DNA of 64,000 bases from Tipula vernalis (lineage: Eukaryota; Arthropoda; Insecta; Diptera; Tipulidae): NCBI GenBank assembly GCA_958295665.1, contig OY282560.1, forward strand, positions 269,057,315 to 269,121,314, given 5' to 3'. The translations under genes were made by a program, and so were the position numbers. Position 1 is the first letter of the stretch, and every line of letters begins with the position of its first letter. Under the pieces are notes generated by a model that saw only the letters and a program-made list of their open reading frames with translations, ran no database searches and was not told the origin of the DNA. Below, piece after piece: positions 33,411 to 44,880 of this stretch.

Positions 33411-33695
33411 CGCGTTTAGTTGTTTTAAATAGATAAATAAATGATTCTGTTTAATAAAATCGATTTAAATTTGTGATTTGTGTTAACCTTAAAAAGGTTA
33501 TGTGAGCTAAACCACCGAAATAAATATTTAAAAATATTGATTCAATCTGGTTTTATATAAGTTGACACTACTTTTACGTATTTTAAATGATCGTTTCATG
33601 TTGCGTTTTGCCATCGCATATCGTTTCCTTCTTAGTTTATCAATTATTTTAATGTTATTTGTAAATTAATTTTAGTGTTTAGGTTTTACAACAAA
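33411..33695. other. Right flank of the provirus, no gene
   Basis: Starts with the second CGCG. AT-rich up to the ATG at 33696. Confidence 0.6.
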
Positions 33696-34918
33696 ATGTC
33701 AACTCAAGATTTGAAAAAAAATTAAAGTTATTAGTTGCAAAAACTACTGGCAACAAGCCAGTTCTATTGAAAAGGTAATTCTCTCGTACATATTATTTAT
33801 ATTATGTAATTTTGAACAGCAATATTTATAATCAAATAAATTCTAGATTAAACTTATGGCAAGACCTTGACCTCAGCCGAAGTAGATGTTCTTCAAATTG
33901 TGTACCTTCAGACTGCCAGCATTCATTCAATGATGACGGTGAACCGTATCAGGAGCTCGATAAGCTTCCGAAAGACCAAGTTGGCTGGTTGAACCCGGCC
34001 TTATACAATTATATTTTAATGAGAGGAAAGCTATGAAAGGTGAACAACAGGGTAGGAAGCTGTTTCACTCTCATTTCTGCAAAACAATTTCTTTCAGTGC
34101 AACAGATCACAATATTTTTTTTAAAATTATCTGTAGTGTTGAAACTAAAAAATCGGTAGATTATGCCGTTCGTGTACATTTAAATAACCAGGAACGATCG
34201 ATAATGAAGGCAACATGCGCATGTCCAGCTGGCACTGGTACAAGTTCGGCATGTAAGCATGTTAGCGCTGCATTATATACCATTGAATTTTATGGGTTGA
34301 TGGGTGGAATGAAACTAAATAAAAGTTGCACAGATAAGCTTCAGACATGGCATCAACCTAAAGCTGGAAGAAATTTAGTTAAATCAACGGTTGACTCTAT
34401 GATTAATTCGTCTATCATGATGACACCTACCCCTAGCACTTCAAAAACTGATGAATATTTAAATAGTCTAATTAATTTCGGAATTACAACACCAGTGTAC
34501 TGCCGCAATGCGAAATTACAACACGTATTCCAAGACCACGATTATTGTAAAGAAAATCTGATGGTTCTGCATTTGAATGCAATTAATCGTATTACCAAAA
34601 AGGAACGGTTAAACATAGAGAGAAAAACTCGTATAACAGCCTCAATATGTCACAACGTTCGTACTACCATGAAAACCCAAAAATATTGTACTGCGTTTTT
34701 AAAATATCATATCAACGGACTCAATATTACGTCAAATGCTGTAAAGTGGCGTTTAAAAAATGAGGAGATTGCAAGAAAGCAATATTCCAAAATAACGGGG
34801 GAAAAAATAAATAAATGCCGACTATTTATTGACCAGGAGCACAATTTCCTAGCTGCTACTCCTGATGGGATCAATGCATTTAAAAATTTAATAATAGAAA
34901 TAAAATGTCCTTTTAGGC
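33696..34918 (+). pseudogene. SAP-SWIM-YqaJ protein of an ISL2EU-like transposon
   Basis: Exon 1 (33696-33774, ATG then a SAP-like DNA-binding helix pair, LVAKTTGNKPVLLKR) ends at GTAATT. Exon 2 starts after ACAG at 33820. A one-base slip in an A-run (about 33714-33721) and another near 34035 break the frame. From 34033 a long open frame shows a SWIM zinc finger (CACPAGTGTSSACKHVSA, about 34216-34270). It is followed by a YqaJ-type nuclease domain: ERKTRITAS, AVKWRLKNEEIARKQY, FLAATPDGI and IEIKCPF (about 34845-34918), which carry the acidic/Lys active-site pattern D...E-x-K. The nuclease stops abruptly at about 34918, where the sequence becomes antisense to the neighbouring transposase. ISL2EU transposons are known to pair a transposase with a YqaJ nuclease; its role in transposition is unclear. 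Confidence 0.8.
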
Positions 34919-35550
34919 CACATCATTGTTGCCATTGGTTTAATCAAAATTTGATTAATTTTAGCCAATCCTATTACTCGTTCAACTATAATTCGCTTAT
35001 TAGCTAAAAACCTAGTGTGATCAATTTCCCCCACCGTTAGCTGCTTTTTACCTCTTAAGAACGGTGGAATGTTTAAAATAACACCTTTATTTTCTAGTAG
35101 GTCAGATATTTCGAAACCTCTATCCGCTAATAAAAAATCACCTCGCTCCAATTTATTTATCATACCGGATTTTTCAAATATTTCCCTGTCGGAAATTGCT
35201 CCTCCGAAGGTATCAGACACAAATATAACTAATCCGTTTTCATCAACCGCAACCAACGTTTTGAAAGTGGTTTTATTCTTGTATGAAGAAAAAGTCAGTT
35301 GATGATAGGTGGGATCATCGGATTTTTGCACTGGTACTTCAGTGCAATCAATTATATGGCTCGATACGAACTGTTCGATTTTGAAATCTGCCAAAAATCG
35401 ATTTGTTGCAAAGCAAAATAAATTTTTTTTTGTCATATTTTTAAATATTTTAGCTATGACATTCCGATTAATCCTAAAAATATTTTGCATGAATAGAAAA
35501 TCGTTATCATGCCGATATTTGAAAAGAGTGAGTAGCACCTGAACGAACAT
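34919..35550 (-). pseudogene. ISL2EU-like DDE transposase, catalytic part
   Basis: An open frame of about 210 codons. It holds IIDCTEVPVQKSDDPTYHQ (first Asp), TFKTLVAVDENGLVIFVSD, FLLADRGFEI (second Asp) and RIIVERVIGLAK (Glu), a DDE_4-type order. It ends about 20 residues after the Glu at the junction with the YqaJ gene, so the C-terminus is lost. Its 5' exons continue upstream at 35507-36245. The two genes converge, and a deletion at about 34918 appears to have fused them. Confidence 0.82.
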
Positions 35551-36245
35551 TAAAACTTATTTCTGGGTGCTCCATGTTACTGTTATCTTTGGCTATCAAG
35601 CTTGATAATAAGTTAAACCTTTTCGAATCCAACCCGGTAAAATACTGTAATTGCTCATTTAATATGTTCGAAAACCTAATAAATGCAACGGGATCCATTA
35701 ACGTTTGTGTCATCCTATTTTTAGTAATTACAGCTGAAGTCTGCGTTTCACTAGCTCGTGATGTCTCAATAGTCATTGAGTCTTCGATAGAAGGATTGTC
35801 CGGCACAAGTACCGCATCCAACTCAATACCACTTTGGTAATCTATTATTTCATCAATTTCATTTTCCAATTCTATACATGAAGTTGCCTAAAATATTCCA
35901 TAGACAAATGTTACTACAATTTTCTTTAACGTAAGTAAACAGTTTAAACTACCTTTGATGATGCCGGTGGCATTGAAATTTGTGCTGGATCTCTCGATGT
36001 AACTGCTTTTATCTTCTTATACCGGTCTTCTCGGTGGTTTGTATTGCGCCTAACTATACTTTCAAATTTCCTCAAAGGAATATTTTTTGTTGGTATTGAT
36101 CCAGGTTTAAGAATTTTATTATTACCTACAAATAAAAATGTAAATTATAGAAGCAAAACATTTTATTTTTCACATAAAAATCTAACCTATGTTTGTTTTA
36201 TAATCTTCTTCTTTAAAATGGGCACTAAAGACGTGGAACCATTTT
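35507..36245 (-). pseudogene. ISL2EU-like transposase, N-terminal exons with THAP remnant
   Basis: Minus strand: 36245-36187 reads KWFHVFSAHFKEEDYKTN, the centre of a THAP zinc finger (usually CSxHF), but the Cys before SAHF is Phe here. 36127-35953 reads NKILKPGSIPTKNIPLRKF, matching the end of THAP domains (LKPGSxPTxNLP). 35869-35507 (120 codons) is an acidic linker leading into the catalytic frame, with a slip near 35541. THAP domains bind the TIRs in related elements. The first THAP Cys pair (upstream exon) was not found. Confidence 0.68.
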
Positions 36246-36499
36246 GATGGTATTTTTCCCAGTCTTAATTTAATAATCCATATGAAAATAAAAATAATTG
36301 CATTTTACATGCCCCATTATTAAATGTAGTTTCATTATTTATTAAAAATGATATAAATGATTCATTATAATTGAATATCAACATATAGAGGTAAAAATCA
36401 TTTTTTATTTCTTTTAAATCAAAATATTTGTGGATTGTTCTCTGTTTACATATAAAGTGAATAGTGTTCTATTATTTCTTCTTCACCCGAATAAGCGGT
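36246..36499. other. No gene seen
   Basis: AT-rich; possibly the leader of the BEL/Pao element that follows. No LTR was identified. Confidence 0.4.
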
Positions 36500-37330
36500 T
36501 CGTATTCAAAGCCTAGAAAGCCACATAGATTTATTTAATACCGTTCAATCAAGCATTGAAAGTTATGATACTGAAACGTAATAAATTATGTCACGTAATT
36601 AAACCGGCATTATTACTAGCGATACGCTCGAAAATAAGTGATACCGGAATAAAGGCCACACCAGTTCAACCGAATCAAAATTCCGTTATAAATTATCCGC
36701 GAATACAAAAAAAATCGTTTTCTGGTTACATAAATAAATATTTAGAATTCATTGAATCAGTTACGTCACTTGTTCATAGTAATTCCGCTTTCGATGATTT
36801 AACCCAATTTCACTACCTCAAAGGTTATCTTGAATCTGGTAGTGAGGCAGAACAAGAATTATATGCAGTGGTCGTCTTCATAAAATTTTTAAGTTCAAAC
36901 CGATTACTAAGCCATCAGTATCAAATCTTAGAGAATTGATTGATACAATAAATTCAAATTTAAGTGCGCTTGCAAGTCTTAAACGACTTACGTTACAATG
37001 GGATGACCTGATAATTTATATTATGTTTACTAAATTAGATTCAGATACATTGGCGAAATGGAATGATGAAGCACCGGCAACAAGACTTGCTACTTTAGAG
37101 GAGATGATGGCTTTTCTCACTAAAAGATGTCATTTGCTTGATAGTTCTACTCACAATCAACTAAGTAGTCATACCACCGGCTCTGTCCGTCATCAAAACA
37201 ATCAACAGCGACCAATTAAAAGCTTTGCACATACAAGCACTGGGTCTTCTACGTCTAAAGTCACACCTAAATACCAGTGTACATTCTGCAAAAAGCGCTG
37301 ATCATTGTCCCAAAGCCTGTGGTAATACAG
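36500..37330 (+). pseudogene. gag: BEL/Pao element 1: gag
   Basis: Frames joined by slips near 36550, 36890 and 37290 give a BEL/Pao Gag. The order is an N-terminal helical part (ESHIDLFNTVQSSIESY), a DUF1759-type capsid segment (NKYLEFIESVTSLVH, FHYLKGYLESGSEAEQ, then DTINSNLSALASLKR, MFTKLDSDTLAKW, ATLEEMMAFLTKRC), and zinc knuckles (CTFCKK, HCPKACGNTEHCRKCNGRHH). A stretch between the two capsid parts appears deleted. Confidence 0.82.
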
Positions 37331-37960
37331 AACATTGCCGGAAGTGCAATGGAAGGCACCATACCCTCATTCAACATGACTCCTTAATAAGTGTTCCTGT
37401 AAAGCCACAATCATCTACAAACGCTGATATATCGAAGTCTTTAGCTACAGTTGCCCACGTATCTACGAATCCCGTAAGCTTTGTACTCAAGAATTCTAAG
37501 TCAAATTCAAGATCGTACGTCATACTATCTACAGCAGTAGTCAAGCTTCTTGATGTAAATGGATCACCAGTTTTGTGTAGGGCATTGTTAGACTCCGCAT
37601 CACAGATTAATTTTATAACGGAATCACTTGCGACTCAACTTGGACTTAAACGAAACAAATGCCATTTATCAGTTATTGGAATAGGAGAGTCAAGTACGTC
37701 AAGTCGAACATCATCAACAATCACTTTACAATCTCAAATTAATAACTATTCTACAAATATTGATGTGTTTATTTTACCAAAAATAGCAGGGTGCCAACCT
37801 ATTTCTACCATAAATTGAGGCTTGGCCTATTCCAAAGAACATACAGCTTGCCGACCCAAAATTCCATCAGCCACAACAGATCGATCTACTGATAGGAGCT
37901 GAGATTTTCTTAACTTTGCTTTCAATAGGACAAATAAGGTTAGCTAATGAACTTTCGACT
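37331..37960 (+). pseudogene. pol: BEL/Pao element 1: aspartic protease
   Basis: CRALLDSASQINFITESL (about 37578-37631) is the BEL/Pao protease active-site region, here D-S-A rather than the more common D-S-G. IDLLIGAEIF (about 37881-37910) is the second conserved segment. A frameshift near 37815 lies between the two. Confidence 0.8.
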
Positions 37961-39297
37961 CTTCAAAACACACTTCTAGGGTGGATAGTATCGGGCAAAG
38001 TTAGCGCTTCCAATCAAACTCATTTCTGTAATTTATCTACCATGGACGAGAAATTCAATGACCAAATTTGTGATGATATCATCGTGAGATTTTGGAAGCT
38101 GCAGAATCCATCATCTATTCAAAAGTTCACTATAATCGAGGAAAAATGTGAAGTCCATTTCAAGGAAAATACAAAACGAGATCATCAAGGAAGATTTATC
38201 GTCAAGCTTCCTCTCAAAACGTCTCCATCTACGTTGGGCGATTCTAGAACTAGGGCACTGCGCCGTTACTTAAATAATGAAAAGAAGCGCTGTCAAAATC
38301 AAGAACTTCAAGAGGCTTATGGGGAGTTCATGCGAGAGTATAGGAGGTTAGGGCATATGCAATTAGTCTCAGAGACAAAGATGTCGGTTAACCAATATTT
38401 TTTACCACACCGCTGTACATTAAAGCCTGAGAGCTCTACCACCAAATTAAGAGTGGTATTCGACGGGTCTGCGAAGACGACATTAGGTAAGTCTCTTAAT
38501 GACATCCTGATGGTCGGACCAGTGGTTCAAAACGATCTCTTCAGCATCCTGATGCGATTCAGAGCGCATAAATTTGTCGTACAAATTTGGATCGATGAGT
38601 CAGATTCCCATCTGCAATACATATTTTGGCGTGATACACCATCAGAAGATCTACAAGTCTACAGGCTGACAACAGTAACTTACGGAACTGCTTCACCTCC
38701 CTATCTTGCAACCCGCTGCTTGCAACAATTATCTATATATCATAAAGATACTTATCCACTTGCAAGTCAAGAAATGAAAACACAAATTACTTCCATGCTA
38801 GGTACCGTTAAAATGACTCTTCGCAAATGGTGTTCCAATTCACCAGATATTCTACGTGAAGTCCGTCGAGAAGATCGTGAATCATTTTTTCAAATCAATG
38901 ATTGCGAGTACGTCAAAACATTAGGCATGTACTGGCAACCTCAAGCCGATGAACTACATTTTCGTGTCACACTCATTGAAAGAACAAAAATCACCGAGCG
39001 AACTGTTATCGTAGACATCGCACGTATTTTTGATCCTCTTGGTCTAACGGCTCCAGTTATCACCCTCGGTAAACTGTTTCTACAGTAGCTGTGGCAGCTC
39101 AAAGGCGATTGGGATGAATCTTTGCCACAGCATTTACATACTAAATGGGAAATCTTCAGAAAACAACTTCTTCAGCTTAACCATCTCAAAATCAAACGGC
39201 ATCTATTCAATGGTTCATCTTCAAGCAATCTTCAACTTCATGGATTCGCTGATGCGAGTGAGCGTGCATACGGAGCAGCCATTTATTCAAGAGTGTG
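37916..39297 (+). pseudogene. pol: BEL/Pao element 1: reverse transcriptase lacking catalytic motifs
   Basis: A 390-codon frame ends in TAG at 39086-39088, and about 65 further codons follow. Recognisable are LKPESSTTKLRVVFDGSAKT, QYIFWRDTPSEDLQVYRLTT, VTYGTASPPYLATRCL, LRKWCSNSPDIL and IFDPLGLTAPVI. At the place of motif A (usually ...DIxKMYRQI) the sequence runs KFVV straight to QIW, and the FYVDD segment (motif C) between SQEMKTQ and ITSML is missing. Both gaps keep the frame. RNase H starts at LHGFADASERAYGAAIY (about 39240-39290). The polymerase cannot be active. Confidence 0.88.
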
Positions 39298-39496
39298 AAC
39301 CAAGACGGCGAAATAGTAGTCACACTCTTATGCTCAAAATCACGGGGTAGATTACTGTGACCCTTTTTACATCCACTATAAGGTCCGAGGAAAGAAACCT
39401 ACAAAGGCATATCTCGCAATCTTCATATGTTTTTCCGTGAAAGCTGTACATTTGGAGCTGGTGTCCGACATGAGAACAGATGCTTTTATAGGAGCA
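39298..39496 (+). pseudogene. pol: BEL/Pao element 1: RNase H end fused to integrase start
   Basis: NQDGEIVVTLLCSKSR (about 39297-39344) is RNase H. From 39345 the frame reads VDYCDPFYIHYKVRGKKPTK and ICFSVKAVHLELVSDMRTDAF, the first part of a BEL/Pao integrase core, including the first Asp. Several hundred codons normally between them are gone. The integrase is interrupted at 39497 by a solo LTR. Confidence 0.8.
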
Positions 39497-41265
39497 TGTA
39501 ACGGGACCACTCTTGGAAAACGTAGTCGCCGTTAGCAAAAATAATAATAATGAAAAAAAAAAACAATGTGGTTGTGCTACTAAGGTACGCCATATTCGCC
39601 TTGGCTTAGTCGGTTCGAGGTATATTGGTCGTGGATTTTGTACCTTAGCTCCCAGCACAACAAATGGCAAAGTTGGGGAAAATACTCTCACTATCGTCTT
39701 ACCTTAAACTCCATCACTCCATGGTTTCAGCCTCAGCTCACTCACTCATTTTAGTTATTAGTTTTTAAATAATAAGAACAATTTGATTTAAACAGGTACA
39801 ATGAAATTAATTTATTTGGATTTAGCAAAAGAAAAATGAAAATTTATATACAGGTTACAAAACAAAAAAAAAAATTAATAAAACGGTATTGAACCTTTCA
39901 TTTAAATTAATAAAAGTTAATTAATATTTTGGATTTTTTTTTTTAACACGTTAAATCCCAGAAAAAAAAATCAAGTGTGAACCTACTTACGATGCTCCCT
40001 GCGTAACTGAAGGACCGATGAAAGCGCTTCCATGTCACCTTGAAGCTGCAAAGAAGCCTGGTAAATAATATTATGTGCTGTTATATAAAGAGAAAAGGAA
40101 CATATTAATTAACTTATAACAAAACAAATATCCAAATTAATAAATATAGAGGAAAAACAATATATATAAATAATAAGTAAACTTAGGAATAATAATTAGA
40201 AATAACTTAGGACTTCCTCCTTAGAAATTCCGCCGTTTAAACAGCCAACAATAATATTATAACTGCAGTCTCGCCAAACTGTACAAGTACGATCTGGATG
40301 ATTCTGCACAACCGAAATGAACAAATTGTTCATTTACGCCAATGATTCGTGTCACAAACTCGCCATGAGTATCTCAATTAATATTAACTTTATCCACAAT
40401 CAATTATTATTTCAATCAACAACAATTATTATTGTTAGACACTAATTAACTTCGTCTAATTCAACCAAGCAAACCCCAGGCTATTCTCACTCAAACAGAC
40501 CAATTTTTCACAAAAGTTTATATTGTTTTTCGGTCAGTACTTTTTTTCTTTGCACACACCGTATTACCGAAATAGGTACAACTTTATATGAACAGGTTCA
40601 AACAAATACATATTAATCACTACACAACGTATATTTTCTCCTTTGGTTTTGCTATATATTTTTATTTTTTTGTATATGTCCCAGGTTATGACCCAATAGT
40701 TTTTATTTTATTTTAGTCACTTAATAATAAATAATAAACGATAATATTCACCAACATAACTTTTAATTTAATTTTAAGTTCGACTCTAAACTTTGAGTGT
40801 TTTAATTTAATTTTCTTTCACTACATATTTTTTTTCACTATTTATGTATATTTGTTTTTGTTTTTATGTCATTATCACATAAATATCGTTTACCAACTAA
40901 CGCCTTGCCAAATCGTTCGATTTTTCATCCTCTCCTTTCTATCTGGCAAACGGTATTCTCTACCAAAAACAAACAAATATCGGGTTTTCTAATTTTTCCC
41001 CGTAAAAAAAATTCATGAAATCAACGCTATTATACAACAATACACAGTGCTACCATTCACAAAAAAGCAATAGACCTTCGAGTATTGTGGTGCATGACGT
41101 GTTTTGCTTTATAAATAAATAAATTCGAACAACCGTTTCAATCAAGGAATATTTTAACATTTATCAATGAATGAATGCCAAAAAAAAATTAATGAAAACA
41201 AAACATTAAATATACAGCAAAACCTCGTACCTCTGTAAGATTAAAGCGACGGAGCAAATGTTACA
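39497..41265 (+). mobile_element. Solo LTR, 1769 bp, inside the integrase
   Basis: Begins TGTAACGGGACC and ends ATGTTACA, giving inverted TGTAAC...GTTACA termini. It is flanked by AGCA on both sides (39493-39496 and 41266-41269), a 4-bp target duplication. Removing the insert with one AGCA leaves the integrase frame open across the site. The interior is AT-rich and non-coding, without internal direct repeats that would indicate two LTRs. The family (BEL/Pao or Ty3) is not determined; it may be a long LTR. Confidence 0.82.
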
Positions 41266-41640
41266 AGCATTAAAGAGGTTTATTGCTACTCGAGGGATGT
41301 GTCATCACATATATTCCGACAACGGAACAAACTTTGTAGGCGCTTACTCCGAACTTCAACAAATGCGAAACCTTTTCATGTCCCAACAACATCAACTAGA
41401 AGTTACACAGTTTTGCCAAGACAACAGCATCACTTGGAATTTTCAACCTCCATCATCTCCGCATTTCGGTGGCCTGTATGAAGCCGCCGTAAAATCTTCA
41501 AAGCAACATCTTCTCCGAGTCGTGGGCAATGCGTCGCTTACTTTTGAAGAATTGAACACCGTCATCAAACAAATCGAAGCGGTGTTAAACTCTCGACCAC
41601 TTACACCAGTATCATCGAGTCCTGACGATCTAAAAATGAC
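41266..41640 (+). pseudogene. pol: BEL/Pao element 1: integrase, second part
   Basis: Reads MCHHIYSDNGTNFVGAY (second Asp), SSPHFGGLYEAAVKSSKQHL (Glu) and VLNSRPLTPVSSSPDDL. This is the conserved order of BEL/Pao integrases. It ends at about 41640, where the sequence becomes antisense to the RT of the second BEL/Pao element, so the C-terminus and 3' LTR are missing. Confidence 0.88.
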
Positions 41641-42545
41641 GGGTGCACACAATCCCATAGGGTCGAACATTTGCGTTAAATTAGACAAGATACATCGCTT
41701 GGTAACCAAATTCGACTTTGAAATATTGTTAATTGGAGACAGACTAAACTCATCATCGACAAAATTCCAGTTTATACCCAATACAGTGGTAGATGAAGAC
41801 ATCTCATTTTCGGCGTTAGATCCCAGCTCTAATACATTTGACGACCATTTTCGTAAGTCGAAACCACCCTTTCACAACAATTTAATTAATTCCTTCTTTA
41901 AGACAGAAGCTTCGTGGTTAGTATCGGCGCCAGAAACGGTATCGTCGACGTAAAAATGATTCATTAATCTTGTGAAAGCGTCAGGATAATTATCACATTC
42001 ATCAAGCGCTAATTGCTTCAATGTGCGAATAGCCATAAAAGGCGCGCTCGCTGTGCCATAAGTCACAGTATGCAATTGGTAAATGGATAACTCTTCACTG
42101 TGATTACACCGCCAAATGATTTGGTGTAGAGCTCGATCTGATTCGGGGACAAGTACCTGGCGATACATTTTAGCGATATCAGATACCAGTGCAATAGGAA
42201 ATGTACGGAAACGAATTAGCATTGTAAATATATCGTCTTGGATCGTCGGTCCCGTCATTAAAGCAACATTTAATGATATGCCTGAAGTGGTTTTAGCCGA
42301 AGCATTGAATACTACACGCACCTTGGTTGTGGAGCTCTGATCCCTAAAAACCGCATGATGTGGAAGAAAATATGAATTCTCTGATAAAAGATACTGACTA
42401 AGTTCCATATGTTTTACCGAAATATTTCATTTTAATTCAGGAGTTCTTTCTAAGCTTCTTTCTAAACACAAAAACTGTTTAAGAGCAGATTGATATAAAT
42501 TCCCAAGTTCCGAGATTTTGTTTTTAGATGGAAGAGCGACGATAT
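41640..42545 (-). pseudogene. pol: BEL/Pao element 2: reverse transcriptase
   Basis: From right to left the minus strand reads YIVALPSKNKISELG and a LERSLERTPEL segment, then a 178-codon frame (42408-41872). That frame has TTKVRVVFNASAKT, ALVSDIAKMYRQV (motif A Asp), VTYGTASAPFMAIRTL and NHFYVDDTVSGAD (motif C YVDD). A further piece (41802-41640) has VLGINWN and MFDPMGLCAPVIF. Frame slips near 42440 and 41870 break it, but unlike element 1 both catalytic motifs are present. It ends at the tail-to-tail junction with element 1. Confidence 0.88.
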
Positions 42546-42552
42546 AACGTCC

Positions 42553-43200
42553 TTATGAGTTTCGTTTAACATGTTTCGAATAATGAGCCTCACAAGCCTT
42601 CTCTTCGATGAAATAATTACTGATCGGACATATTTCTTCAGCTTGAAAGAATCGTTCTACTTGTTGGTTTAATTGAGAACAACAATGCATCGAAATGGAC
42701 ATTTCAATGCGAGGTCCGTTGGTTTTTCCGCAAATGAGATAACCCAAACATGTGTTAATAAAAGGAGGTAACTCATCTACCAAAACTAATTTGTCATCAC
42801 AAATAATTTGGTTAAAAATATCAGCTCCCAATAGAAGATCAATATCCTGTGGTATATTAAAAGTTGGGTCAGCCAAAGTAATGCCCTTTGGTAAAATGCT
42901 ATGGTCAAATGGAATTGGAAAAAGTGGAAGAACCGATGTTATTTTTGGTAAAATCAAAAATTCAGACGTTGTTTCATAATCAGAAACTCTAGACCTTATT
43001 GTTAAATTTGTGTACTTATTAACATTAATCCCTCTACCTTCAATTCCAGTAATTGGTACACACGTTGATATTTTCGATGCCCTTAATCGTTGACAGAATG
43101 ATTCCGTGACAAAATTTGACATTGAGCCTTGATCGATAAAAGCTCGACAAGGAAGTTGTATTCCCTTGAAACTTTCGGCATAAACAATTGCTGTTTATAA
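42553..43200 (-). pseudogene. pol: BEL/Pao element 2: aspartic protease and linker
   Basis: CRAFIDQGSMSNFVTESFC (about 43157-43100) is the active-site region with D-Q-G in place of D-S-G. IDLLLGADIF (about 42849-42820) is the second conserved segment. The frame is followed by the RT N-terminal linker (VERFFQAEE, EEKACEAHYSKH). The 43083-43274 and 42553-43122 frames are offset. Confidence 0.82.
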
Positions 43201-43313
43201 TAAAATTTGTGATTTTCGAGATTGAACATCACTATCCTGTAAACTGGTAGCAATAACTTGTTTTTGATCAGCATATTTATCAGAGATAATACCAGTAGAT
43301 GAATTAACTACAT

Positions 43314-44378
43314 TTACATTAGGGCCTGTCGTCGACTTATTTTGAATATGTGCCTGATTTGTGAAACTTGTACTTGACGTGGCTGGTACAATAATGTTAT
43401 TATTATTGTTATTGGCGGTATTGATATGTGCATATTACTAGGGGTATTTAATTTAGTAAAATGAAACAGCGTGTGATGCGCCTTGTGACATACACGACAC
43501 TCTTTTGAACGGCATTGAGACATATTATGATTGCCTAAACATTTTCGACACAAATTCTTTTTAATTAACCAGTCATTTCGCTGATCCCATGATAAGGTTT
43601 CAAATACTTTGCACTTATAAATACTATGTTCGCCTTTGCAATAAAAACAAACAAAACTAGGTGGTATTTGAGAAGGTGAATTAGCTACAAAGCTAGATTT
43701 AGCATGGTTTGCTTTAACTTGGGTCTGTTTACCAACCGTAGATTTGTTAGTTGACATACTCGATGGTGTAGATGTCATCGCTTCTAAAACGCGTATTCGA
43801 GCCGTTAAAATATCTAAAACTTGTTTAACGGTAAAAATCTCATTGACCGTGTCACCACCATCTAACGCATTGCGAAGAAATTGAAATTTTAATACCGGTG
43901 ATATACTCACATTAGCATGAACTAATTCAACAAACACTTCTCTGAAGTTACACCAAGATAAAAACTGCGCATTAAATTTGGGTATTCTAATTCGGGAAGA
44001 GAAATTGGAATTGTTACCGCATTTGCGACGGTTGCTTCTTCTTTTATGGTTTCAACACGAGCTTGATTTATTTTAGGTAAAACAGTTTGAGCTTCTAAAG
44101 ACTACATTAATTTGAAAACACGATTCTTCAAAGACCGAACAGAACTAAAAAAAATCATCCTGGGAAACATTTTCAACCTCGTTAGGTTCTAACCCCTCAA
44201 TATGATTATACGATTCCGAATATTTATCGTACAACGCGCCTAAATGTTTAATTAAACCTTTTAATTCCGATAGAGAAATATCATTGTCGGAATCTAACTG
44301 ATTCTTGAAAAAAGTGACACGACCTTTTAACGCAGCGATTGCACGTTTATAATAACCCGCGTCCATTTTACCAAGCAT
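43314..44378 (-). pseudogene. gag: BEL/Pao element 2: gag
   Basis: It starts at the ATG near 44378 with a 77-codon N-terminal piece (ALKGRVTFFKNQLDS, LIKHLGALYDKYSE), as in BEL/Pao Gag. After a break (about 44100-44000) it continues with QFLSWCNFREVFVELVHANV. A deletion then joins KFQFLRNALDGGD directly to the end of the capsid region (FTVKQVLDILTARIRVLEAM). Three zinc motifs follow: CFYCKGEHSIYKC, CRKCLGNHNMSQC and CRVCHKAHHTLFH. Confidence 0.85.
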
Positions 44379-44880
44379 TTATGATACCACAAAAATTTCA
44401 AATATAAAATCACAAAAAAATAATTGCCACTGCTGTACTATTTGTAAAAAATTCGATAAAAAATAACTTACATCAAATGGGGAATCCCCAAAAATATTAA
44501 CGCCGTGATGAGCAATTGCAATAGTTTAGAAATGTGGTTCTCCTTTTTTACTAATATTAACGTTGAAGTTACAGCTGCTGAAGATTTTATCCCAACGGAA
44601 TACGGATGTACATATAAAATATTCATCAATGGAATATATTTTCAATATATTCTCGTGGTTTTCGATCAAAAAATTTTTTAATATAAAAATTGCTTTTAAC
44701 AATGGCGGTTTATTTTTTTTTTTACACTCGCGATGAAATCCGTGGAGTAAAAAAATTCGATGACCCAAATACAGCAGTCGTCATATACGCGACGCATAAA
44801 ATGGCGATGGATCCAACCACACTAGTCCGACGACACAAAATAATAGCCACATTTATCCGGCTCGAATTGACAAAAATGTT
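44379..44880. other. No gene recognised; BEL/Pao leader and flank
   Basis: Probably leader of element 2. No LTR pair was found. Short frames on both strands lack known motifs. Confidence 0.4.

Noticed and set aside
34919..35007. Last 30 codons of the YqaJ frame
   Set aside because: This part is antisense to the transposase coding sequence, so the frame runs past a deletion junction.
39320..39691. 123-codon minus-strand frame
   Set aside because: Shadow of the integrase frame and the solo LTR; no motif.
41655..41953. C-terminal 100 codons of the plus-strand integrase frame
   Set aside because: Antisense to the RT of the second BEL/Pao element, which has clear conserved motifs on the minus strand.
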